A stretch of DNA of 7,285 bases from an uncultured Terriglobus sp. (GTDB taxonomy: Bacteria; Acidobacteriota; Terriglobia; Terriglobales; Acidobacteriaceae): assembly GCA_937859825.1 (NCBI GenBank), contig CALMAP010000040.1, forward strand, positions 1 to 7,285, in the 5' to 3' direction. How positions within the stretch are numbered: position 1 is the stretch's first letter; each line of letters begins with the position of its first letter. Shown one piece after another: positions 1 to 6,108 of this stretch. A program made the position numbers and the translations under genes. Under the pieces are notes generated by a model. It saw nothing but the letters and a program-made list of their open reading frames with translations. It made no database searches and had not been told where the DNA came from.

Positions 1-857
1 GTCGAATACAGTGCATGAAGTGCTGCATCAGAAACAAAGCCAAGTAGGCGGCAGCGCGGTCCTAAGCGGGCCACGTGAGCGGAGTACCGCGGGTTGGTGT
101 GATTCACCACTGCCACTACAACGTCCGGAAATCGCTGCAGTAAAGCAGGAAGGACAGCCAGGATGAGCTCCGCGTTCTTGCGAAAATGCAGTCCCCCTGG
201 AACTAAAATGAATGGTCGATCGGCAAGCTGGTTCAGGCGGAGGTACTCATAGCCCTCTGAGGCCACAGGGCCGAAAAAGTGCGGCGTGACCCCGTTGTGC
301 ACGACGCGAATGCGCGATTTGAAGTCGGGGAAGTGGTGGACGAGACGCTCCGCGGAGAACTGGGAGACTGTATGGATGAGGTCAGCCTTGCGCTCTAATT
401 TCCGGAAGAGAAAACGCCACTTCAGGCGCGTTTGCCAGAACGCCAAGTTACGCCGATGTGCACCTGCATCGAAATAGCCGGCGTCGTGCACGGTCACTGC
501 TAATTTGGCCTTGCGGACCGGTACATAGGATTCCCCGGTGCAGTAAACAATCTCGGCATCTGGCCAATAACTCTCCGCCGAGGGTCTATCAGTAAGGAAC
601 CAGCGGGCCTGTTGCGCGGAAGTTTCGCTTCGAAAGGTATGATAGCAATAAGATTCCCACGGTTCTTTGACTAGCGGGAGCACTTGTCTACGGTCATTCT
701 CGTCGGCCAGCACCCGAAGAGTGATGTCCGCTCGGCTTGCAAGATGCTCCGTCATCTGCCGAGCCGTTCGACCGGCCCCCGTCGAAGCATGGATATTACG
801 CAGGTGAACATATGCGAGCAGCTTGATGGGCGTTGATGGAACGCTGACCCGCATCAT
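1..857 (-). CDS. Glycosyltransferase, GT4-like (GT-B fold), N-terminal part; runs off the left edge
   Basis: Reading the minus strand from ATG at 857-855 gives 285 uninterrupted codons up to the window edge. The family transfers a sugar from a nucleotide-activated donor onto a growing glycan, here probably a lipid-linked repeat unit at the cytoplasmic face of the inner membrane (inferred). Visible GT-B/GT4 hallmarks are VTVHDAGYF (residues 121-129, with the usual HD pair), HTVSQFSAERL (162-172, the VSxxS motif), RVVHNGV (184-190, the vxNGV motif) and PGGLHFRKN (220-228, the G-x-RKN segment opening the donor-binding domain). GFVSDAALHALYS (273-285) is where the family normally leads into its EGFG/EAxAxG donor site, which is outside the window. 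A second ATG follows directly (854-852). The start is supported by GAGGA seven bases upstream and an in-frame TAG further upstream. GC is near 50% in sampled lines and TTA, CTA and AGA codons are used more than in the rightward genes. Donor and acceptor cannot be told. Confidence 0.9.
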   Translation of the reverse strand, partial: MMRVSVPSTPIKLLAYVHLRNIHASTGAGRTARQMTEHLASRADITLRVLADENDRRQVLPLVKEPWESYCYHTFRSETSAQQARWFLTDRPSAESYWPDAEIVYCTGESYVPVRKAKLAVTVHDAGYFDAGAHRRNLAFWQTRLKWRFLFRKLERKADLIHTVSQFSAERLVHHFPDFKSRIRVVHNGVTPHFFGPVASEGYEYLRLNQLADRPFILVPGGLHFRKNAELILAVLPALLQRFPDVVVAVVNHTNPRYSAHVARLGPRCRLLGFVSDAALHALYS

Positions 858-864
858 CGATTGT

Positions 865-869
865 TCCTC
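865..869 (-). promoter_or_regulatory. Ribosome binding site of the leftward glycosyltransferase
   Basis: On the minus strand GAGGA lies seven bases before the ATG at 857. It supports the tandem ATG-ATG as the start; an in-frame TAG a little further upstream limits alternatives. Confidence 0.6.
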
Positions 870-961
870 ACTCTTAGCGCTCTAGATCGGCGTTTCCACA
901 CCCGTCATATTGTGCTGCATGCTTCAGTGGCACGCTTCGAGACTATCAAGGTATCCACGCA

Positions 962-1031
962 AAGGTCACCACGATGGAGCCCACGTTGAGTAACTTCAGT
1001 TACAGCACACGTGATCACTGGTGGTGACCTT
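962..1031. repeat. 11-bp perfect inverted repeat, arms 48 bases apart
   Basis: The left arm AAGGTCACCAC (962-972) is exactly reverse-complementary to GTGGTGACCTT (1021-1031). The 48-base gap contains two smaller palindromic elements. The long spacer makes a transcription terminator unlikely. Two half-sites of a DNA-binding regulator, or a looped operator, would fit its place between divergent genes. The right arm reaches into the weak -35 candidate of the rightward operon. No known regulator motif was recognised, so function is inferred only from position and symmetry. Confidence 0.55.
990..1003. repeat. Short hairpin with 5-bp stem and 4-base loop
   Basis: GTAAC (990-994) and GTTAC (999-1003) are reverse complements around the loop TTCA. 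It sits between the arms of the larger inverted repeat. There is no T-run after it on either strand, so it is not a rho-independent terminator. It could be half of an operator or chance. Confidence 0.35.
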
Positions 1032-1058
1032 GGGCAGAGGCGATTAACTGCTTAATAA
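1030..1058 (+). promoter_or_regulatory. Weak sigma-70-like promoter candidate for the export operon
   Basis: TTGGGC (1030-1035) and TAATAA (1053-1058) are separated by 17 bases, the optimal spacing, and lie about 55-80 bases before the first gene of the operon. Each hexamer matches the consensus at only about three of six positions, so this is a guess helped mainly by spacing and location. The -35 element overlaps the last two bases of the right inverted-repeat arm, which would suit a repressor or activator site. Confidence 0.25.
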
Positions 1059-1102
1059 CGCGGTTCAAACATCCAAACGTCTAAGAATCTCGTACTCATA
1101 GC

Positions 1103-1106
1103 GGAG
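1103..1106 (+). promoter_or_regulatory. Ribosome binding site of the export protein gene
   Basis: GGAG lies five bases before the ATG at 1112. The next in-frame ATG (1148, residue 13) has no comparable purine-rich sequence before it and would shorten the signal peptide, so 1112 is the preferred start. Confidence 0.6.
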
Positions 1107-1111
1107 CCATC

Positions 1112-2095
1112 ATGCCGAGCTGGAAAACAGAGCTGCCGTTCTCGCTGATGATACTGAACTTTGTGCTTGCTGGCGCGTGCTGTGCGGTCGCGCCGGGGCA
1201 GGCCACGCTGCGGCAGCGAGAAGTTTCGGCTCCTGAATATACGCTTGGTCCGGGCGATCAAATCAGGATCGTTGTGTCTGATGTGGATGACCTGCCTGAC
1301 AGGCCTGTTCGCATCGACCCCGCTGGTCAGATCGATCTACCTTTGGTGGGCGAAGTGCAGGCCGCGGGGCTTGCGCCGGAACAGTTACGGGAAGTGCTGC
1401 GAACCCGGTTCAGCATGTATGTGACGGACCCACTGGTGACCGTGAACGTCGCGGAGTACGAGAGTCGCCCGGTCTCGGTGCTGGGTGCAGTGTTGCGGCC
1501 TGGCGTGTACCAGATGAACAGTCCGAAGCACCTGGTGGATGTGCTCTCAATGGCGGGTGGCACCTCGCCGGAAGCAGGGGCGGTCGTCGTGGTGACGCGT
1601 CAGTCCGCACGAGGAAGCCTTTCCGTCGCAGGCGTGCAAACCGAGAAGAGCGGTGCCACCAGCAGTGTCCGCATCTCTCTTGACGGAATCACATCCTCAA
1701 CCCGGCCCAGCGACAACATTCTGATCCAGCCGGATGATGTGATCACGATCCCGAAGGCATCCATAGTCTACGTGCTTGGCAATGTGCGGAAGGCCGGCGG
1801 GTTTTCTATGGCATTGCATCCATCGATGACTGTGCTGCAGGCCATCACTCTGGCGGAGGGCTTCTCCAGCAATGCTTCAGCCGGTCATGCCCGCATTCTG
1901 CGCAAAGTGGAAGACAATGCACCCGCCAAAGAAATCAAGGTGGATGCAAACCGCATTCTGGCCGGCAAAGATCCGGACCAGCCATTGTTTGGTAACGACA
2001 TCCTCTTCATCCCAAACAGCGCTTTGAAGGCTGCGTCAAAGCGGGCCGTGGAAGCAGCTATCGGCGTTACGACCGCGGCCACGATCTATCGCTAG
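1112..2095 (+). CDS. Polysaccharide export protein, OPX/Wza family (Poly_export plus SLBB domains)
   Basis: The 327-residue product belongs to the outer-membrane polysaccharide export family, which forms or gates the channel that carries exopolysaccharide or capsule out of the periplasm. A hydrophobic N-terminus (about residues 8-27) is a signal peptide. Two cysteines (C23, C24) follow LAGA but do not make a good lipobox, so lipidation is doubtful and cleavage after AVA (25-27) or GQA (29-31) is possible. The Poly_export domain begins at YTLGPGDQIRI (43-53) and runs to about 117. A first SLBB domain begins at RPVSVLGAVLRPGVY (119-133) and a second near VYVLGNVRKAGGF (219-231), preceded by the usual ILIQPDDVITIP (203-214). 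The final 25 residues are alanine-rich and helix-prone and end in IYR; they might be the C-terminal membrane helix seen in Wza. It is first in the operon, 48 bases before its usual partner, the co-polymerase/kinase. Identity is secure; the polymer exported is unknown. Confidence 0.94.
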   Translation: MPSWKTELPFSLMILNFVLAGACCAVAPGQATLRQREVSAPEYTLGPGDQIRIVVSDVDDLPDRPVRIDPAGQIDLPLVGEVQAAGLAPEQLREVLRTRFSMYVTDPLVTVNVAEYESRPVSVLGAVLRPGVYQMNSPKHLVDVLSMAGGTSPEAGAVVVVTRQSARGSLSVAGVQTEKSGATSSVRISLDGITSSTRPSDNILIQPDDVITIPKASIVYVLGNVRKAGGFSMALHPSMTVLQAITLAEGFSSNASAGHARILRKVEDNAPAKEIKVDANRILAGKDPDQPLFGNDILFIPNSALKAASKRAVEAAIGVTTAATIYR

Positions 2096-2128
2096 GCGTG
2101 CCCGTACTGCTGGGTAAGTCGTCGCCAA

Positions 2129-2133
2129 AGGAG
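2129..2133 (+). promoter_or_regulatory. Ribosome binding site of the co-polymerase/kinase gene
   Basis: AGGAG, within AAAGGAG, lies ten bases before the ATG at 2144. This is somewhat longer than ideal; a GAGA closer to the start may contribute. The 48-base gap after the previous gene shows no terminator hairpin. Confidence 0.55.
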
Positions 2134-2143
2134 CAAGAGAAAT

Positions 2144-4438
2144 ATGAAACTGGAAAGAAAAGGCCGCATGGGGTTGCGTCCCACTCAAACTCCCGTGTCG
2201 CGGCCGGTGACGGTTTCAGAATACGTTGCTCACGCTGAACCTGAGAGTGTTACGTCGGAATATGCAGCGTTGCTGCGGCGGCACCGCTTCCTGATTCTTA
2301 CCTGTGCCGTTCTGGGCATGGTGCTTGCCATGCTGGCCACCGTAGCCTCACGTCCGCTCTATCGCACGCGGGCCTCCGTCGACGTGCAGGGAGTGAATGG
2401 CGACTTTCTTAATATGCGCGAAGTGTCGCGCGTCGGCACGGAGAGCAGCGATACAGCGCAGCAGACGCAGATCAAGCTGCTGCAAAGCGATACGCTTGCG
2501 GCGCGCACGGTCGCGGCCCTGTTGCGCGATTCGCACCCGGAAGCAGTCCGGAAGATGGATGTTCTCTCGCGCATCTGGCAGGCGCTGCATCTGCCGGTGT
2601 CGCACACGGTGCCGTACGACGTCGTTGTAAACGATACGGCACAACGCCTCAAGGTCAAGCCTTTGGGTGTGACCCGGCTGGTAGAGTTGACGTGCGAGTC
2701 GTGGGACCCCCGCGTGGCGCAGGAATTCTGCAACCGCCTCATCCGCGAGTACAAAGACGAAGATGTGGAGACCCGCTCGGAAGAAGCGAAGAATACCAGC
2801 GAATGGCTGACGCGCCAGCTTGCCGATATCAAGATGAAGGCGACCGAGTCGCAACAAAAACTTGAAGCTGCGGTCGCGGGAAACGGACTGATTCTGAGTC
2901 AGGCAACCTCATCGACAGGCGAGGAGCGACTGCGGGAACTGCAGACGGAACTGGTCCGGGCGCAGGCGGACCGCATGCAGAAAGAGGCAGACGCAAACGT
3001 TGCCCGCACTGCCTCGGTGGACACCCTGCCCAGCGTACTCGACAATCCAACGTACCGCCAGTATGCGACGCAGATTGCCGACCTGAAGAGCAAGCTCAGT
3101 GCGCTGGTTCCTCCGCTCACCGAGGCTAATCCGAAGGTAATCCGCCTGCGCGCCCAGATCGATGAAGCAGAGCAGGGGCTTGCCGCGTCGCGATCGACCA
3201 GTTCGGGCCGGCAAGGCAATGAGTTGTCCGCGGCACGGCATCGCGAACAGCTTCTGCAGGTCGCCTACAACGCTCAGATGGCAAATGTCTCCACCGACCT
3301 GCAAAAGGCCTCGCAGGTGAGTCTGCTGCGCCGTGAAGTGGAATCGGAGCAGCAGCTTTACCAGACGATGTTGCAGCGTGCGAAGGAAGCGGGCTTTGCC
3401 TCCGCAATCCAGGCGTCAACAATGCGTGTCGTCGATGCCGCGGCACTCGCGGTTGCGCCAGTCTCTCCGCGGCCGGCGTTGGATGGGGTGGTCGGCTTTG
3501 CACTCGGCGGCATGTCCAGCGCGGCATTTTTCCTGTTCACCGCCCGGGCGCGCCGCGTGCTGCGGACGCCTGGGCAGGTGTCGCAGCTTCTTGCAATCCA
3601 GGAACTTGGTGTGATTCCCCGGGCTGTCTCACCTGCTGGGCAGGGCCTTGTCGCAAAGGCCAAGGACTGGCAACTTCGCCGCTTCGGATCCAGTTCAGCG
3701 ATCAAGATCGGCCACGCTCTCGCCATGACAGGCTGGGGTGAGCGGTTCTCCATCGTGGCGGAAGCCTACCGCAGCACGAGCTTCTCGATTCTGCTGTCCG
3801 ACACTTCGCAACGATCGCGTACTTATGTGATTACCAGCCCGGCGGATGGCGAAGGCAAGACGACGATTGCCTCGAACATCGGCGTAGCGCTCAGCCGGTC
3901 TCATCTCCGCGTGCTCCTGATTGATGGCGACATGCGTAAGCCACGACTACACCAGTCTTTCGCCGTTCAGGAAGACATCGGTTTGCGAAATCTCCTGCGT
4001 GGAGACATCGATCTGGAAAATGCTCCGTTGTCTTCTTTTGTGCGGGAGACCTCGACCCCGAACCTGTCGGTCATTCCAGCGGGGCAGGGAAGCGAAGACA
4101 CGGTGCAACTGCTTCACTCCGCTTCCATGCAGACGTTGCTTACCCGCGTATCGCAGGAGTTCGACGTGATTCTGATCGACACGCCTCCGATGCTGCACAT
4201 GACGGATGCGCGCATCCTTGGGGAACGCAGCGACGGAAGCATCCTTGTTTTCCGCGCGGGTTCGACCACGGTTGAGCAGGCCCAGGCAGCCCGCGACCTG
4301 TTGGAGCGCGACGGTATTCCCGTACTGGGTGCGGTGCTGAATGATTTTGCACCGGAGCGGGAAGGTCTTTCTAACTACTACTCTTCCTATTCCAGATACC
4401 AGAATGACGAGACGAAGCCGGAGACCGCGACCGCATGA
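2144..4438 (+). CDS. Polysaccharide co-polymerase fused to a BY-type tyrosine kinase (Wzc-like, PCP-2a)
   Basis: The 764-residue inner-membrane protein controls chain length and couples synthesis to export while autophosphorylating on C-terminal tyrosines. A Wzz-type N-terminus has its first membrane segment at about 49-69, followed by a periplasmic region with long coiled-coil stretches (about 200-360). A GNVR-like segment starts near 385 (SLLRREVESEQQLY from 393). VSPRP (440-444) precedes the second membrane segment (446-466), matching the proline-rich motif of co-polymerases. The cytoplasmic kinase shows Walker A in SPADGEGKTT (565-574, K572), Walker A' in LLIDGDMRKPR (591-601, D594 and D596) and Walker B in VILIDTPP (675-682, D679). 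A tyrosine cluster (Y745, Y746, Y749, Y752) lies near the C-terminus. The EX2RX2R oligomerisation motif reads EAYRSTS (540-546), with serine in place of the last arginine. It is fused as in proteobacterial Wzc, unlike the split pairs of Firmicutes. Its stop codon overlaps the next start. No phosphatase gene is seen in the window. Confidence 0.95.
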   Translation: MKLERKGRMGLRPTQTPVSRPVTVSEYVAHAEPESVTSEYAALLRRHRFLILTCAVLGMVLAMLATVASRPLYRTRASVDVQGVNGDFLNMREVSRVGTESSDTAQQTQIKLLQSDTLAARTVAALLRDSHPEAVRKMDVLSRIWQALHLPVSHTVPYDVVVNDTAQRLKVKPLGVTRLVELTCESWDPRVAQEFCNRLIREYKDEDVETRSEEAKNTSEWLTRQLADIKMKATESQQKLEAAVAGNGLILSQATSSTGEERLRELQTELVRAQADRMQKEADANVARTASVDTLPSVLDNPTYRQYATQIADLKSKLSALVPPLTEANPKVIRLRAQIDEAEQGLAASRSTSSGRQGNELSAARHREQLLQVAYNAQMANVSTDLQKASQVSLLRREVESEQQLYQTMLQRAKEAGFASAIQASTMRVVDAAALAVAPVSPRPALDGVVGFALGGMSSAAFFLFTARARRVLRTPGQVSQLLAIQELGVIPRAVSPAGQGLVAKAKDWQLRRFGSSSAIKIGHALAMTGWGERFSIVAEAYRSTSFSILLSDTSQRSRTYVITSPADGEGKTTIASNIGVALSRSHLRVLLIDGDMRKPRLHQSFAVQEDIGLRNLLRGDIDLENAPLSSFVRETSTPNLSVIPAGQGSEDTVQLLHSASMQTLLTRVSQEFDVILIDTPPMLHMTDARILGERSDGSILVFRAGSTTVEQAQAARDLLERDGIPVLGAVLNDFAPEREGLSNYYSSYSRYQNDETKPETATA

Positions 4439-6108
4439 GTTCGTGCGTACCGTTCAAGACGCTGGATCCTGTCCCCTTGCCTCACGGTGGCCCTCCCGCG
4501 ATGGAAGTCGCAGCAGACGCGGCATTTGATCTGGGTGGAGGTGCGCCGATTTCGCCGGAGATTCCTGTGGGGCTCTCGGCAGAAACGAAAAGCCACCTGG
4601 TAGGCGGAACGGCTGCCCTGGCGACCGGTGTGATGCTGGAACGCGGAGCGGGTTTTCTGGCGAACATCCTCGCCGCACGCCTGGGCGGAGCGCCTGTGTT
4701 TGGCGCGTACTCCCTTGCGATTTCGACCGCAAACAATATCTCGACCTACGCTGCGGGAGGCATCGGCGCGACGGCCACGCGGTTCTCCGGCAAGTATCCC
4801 TACGGCTCCGGGTCGTACGTTGTTCTGGCCAAAGTTTTGACGGTGGTCTCTCTTATCTCTGCATTCATCGCAGGCGCGGCCCTGTGGTTGGGTGCAGGCC
4901 CCATCGCCCATCTGCTTGGCAAGGACTCGCTTGCCGCGCTGCTGCGATGGGCGTCGATCTCTGCTGTTGGCATCATTCTTCTTGAGTGCGCCCGCGGCTT
5001 CTTCGTGGGGCAGCGACGCATCGCGGCGCTTTTGCTGCTGTCTGTCTTTGTCGGCAGCGGCATGTTGCTGTTCCTGCCGTGGACGGCCGCGGCACATGCG
5101 CCTTCCCGCATGATCGTCGCTCAGGGTTGCGTGGCTGCGGGTGCGGTGCTGCTGTGCCTGCTGTTGTCGAAGCGTCTTCATCTGGAAGACGACGGGCCGG
5201 AGCAGTATCGATTTGTGCCGATCCTACGTGAGGTCTGGAGCTTTGGCTTCGTTCAACTCGCCGGTCTGGTCGCTTCCAACCTCGCCGGCTGGTGGCTCAC
5301 AACTCTGATTGCAAGGTCCGACTCCACGCTGGTGCAGATGAGCTTCTTTGCCATCGCCAGCCAGCTGCGTAACCTAGCCGGCATCGCGCCCAGCCTGATG
5401 ACGGAAGGCAGCTATGCGGTAATGGCGTCTCCGGAAGAGGCGGACGCCGGAACGCCGCATCGTGTCATGGCCTTGTGCAGCTTTGCCTCGCTTTCGCTTG
5501 CCCTGGTTCTTGGCTGTGTGGGTATGACTGCCGCCCCATGGCTGCTGCACCTGCTCTACGGCCGGACCTACCGTGCCGCGGCACTCACGGTAACGATGGC
5601 GCTTGCCGTGGCCGTGGTGCACATGGGCAATGCCCCCGCAGCCGCGCGGCTGACGATCGTGTCCGTTCGCACGACCGGGATCATCAACACGTTGTGGGCC
5701 ATCTTCGTCGCGGTCAGCGGAACGGCGTTGCTGATGCACGGCGGTGCGGCCTGGCAGGGCATGGCGATCCTGCTGGCAGCGCACCTGCTTTCGTCCACAC
5801 TGGTTTTGTTTGCCTTGCACCGTCTCGACCGGTTGCCTGAAGGCATGGCAATGGTCTTTGCCGTGGGTGCGGTGGCGAGCGTCGTCCTCGCGTTGTGCGC
5901 ACTGTTGCGGTCGAATCACCCCGCCGGTGAAGCTGCAATCACGACGGTCATGGTGGCTGTCTGGGTCTTCACCTCCGTCATGCTGTTCCAGCTTGGCAAG
6001 CGTTTTCGCTGGCTCCCTTCCAAACCCGCATTGCAGGCGTTATTCGCCAGGCTGCCCGTCGGCAAGTATCTTTCAGGCCGTCCGTCAGCAGGAGGGCGCC
6101 ATGTTTGA
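4435..6108 (+). CDS. Wzx-like polysaccharide flippase (MOP superfamily, PST/oligosaccharide flippase)
   Basis: The 557-residue product is very hydrophobic, with about 12-14 likely membrane segments from near residue 55 to 520. It should flip undecaprenyl-linked repeat units from the cytoplasmic to the periplasmic face of the inner membrane. Family-like features are GAGFLANILAARLGGAPVFGAYSL-type sequence in the first helices (71-94) and APWLLHLLYGRTYRAA in the second half (367-382), matching the llyGxxyxxA pattern common in Wzx and related flippases. The chosen ATG overlaps the kinase stop in an ATGA arrangement, favouring translational coupling. This start gives an unusual soluble extension of about 50 residues rich in proline, glycine and acidic residues before the first helix. 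ATG 4501 (residue 23) would shorten it but lacks a clear ribosome site. The gene sits between co-polymerase and polymerase genes, as expected for a Wzx. Flippase identity is strong; the substrate is unknown. Confidence 0.87.
   Translation: MSSCVPFKTLDPVPLPHGGPPAMEVAADAAFDLGGGAPISPEIPVGLSAETKSHLVGGTAALATGVMLERGAGFLANILAARLGGAPVFGAYSLAISTANNISTYAAGGIGATATRFSGKYPYGSGSYVVLAKVLTVVSLISAFIAGAALWLGAGPIAHLLGKDSLAALLRWASISAVGIILLECARGFFVGQRRIAALLLLSVFVGSGMLLFLPWTAAAHAPSRMIVAQGCVAAGAVLLCLLLSKRLHLEDDGPEQYRFVPILREVWSFGFVQLAGLVASNLAGWWLTTLIARSDSTLVQMSFFAIASQLRNLAGIAPSLMTEGSYAVMASPEEADAGTPHRVMALCSFASLSLALVLGCVGMTAAPWLLHLLYGRTYRAAALTVTMALAVAVVHMGNAPAAARLTIVSVRTTGIINTLWAIFVAVSGTALLMHGGAAWQGMAILLAAHLLSSTLVLFALHRLDRLPEGMAMVFAVGAVASVVLALCALLRSNHPAGEAAITTVMVAVWVFTSVMLFQLGKRFRWLPSKPALQALFARLPVGKYLSGRPSAGGRHV
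6090..6095 (+). promoter_or_regulatory. Strong ribosome binding site of the polymerase gene
   Basis: AGGAGG, the full Shine-Dalgarno core, lies five bases before ATG 6101, inside the end of the flippase gene. It is the best ribosome site in the window and fixes the start of a gene that overlaps its predecessor by eight bases. Confidence 0.8.

Larger units (their letters stand above)
858..1111. other. Divergent intergenic control region
   Basis: These 254 bases separate the leftward glycosyltransferase from the rightward export operon, so both transcription units must start in or near it. It is less GC-rich than the rightward genes. It holds an 11-bp inverted repeat (962-972 and 1021-1031), a small hairpin (990-1003), the nested palindromes CACGTG (1008-1013) and GTGATCAC (1011-1018), and a weak sigma-70-like pair before the rightward operon. 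I see no tRNA, no rho-independent terminator and no convincing coding frame. No good promoter for the leftward gene could be picked by eye. Confidence 0.7.

Noticed and set aside
286..477. Plus-strand open frame of 63 codons within the left part
   Set aside because: It lies opposite the glycosyltransferase frame, which carries several family motifs; this frame has no ribosome site or recognisable features.
928..945. TGGCACG resembling the -24 element of a sigma-54 promoter
   Set aside because: The -24 half matches well, but the expected GC of the -12 element (TTGC-like) is missing at the correct spacing, so the pair is incomplete.
990..1003. Hairpin in the intergenic region as a rho-independent terminator
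   Set aside because: The stem is only five base pairs, not GC-rich, without a T-run on either strand, and it lies between divergent gene starts where no transcript should end.
4387..5181. Long minus-strand open frame of 264 codons opposite the end of the kinase and start of the flippase gene
   Set aside because: Its translation is low-complexity, rich in Arg, Gln and His, with no recognisable domain, as expected for the antisense of a GC-rich membrane protein gene. The plus-strand genes there are clear family members.
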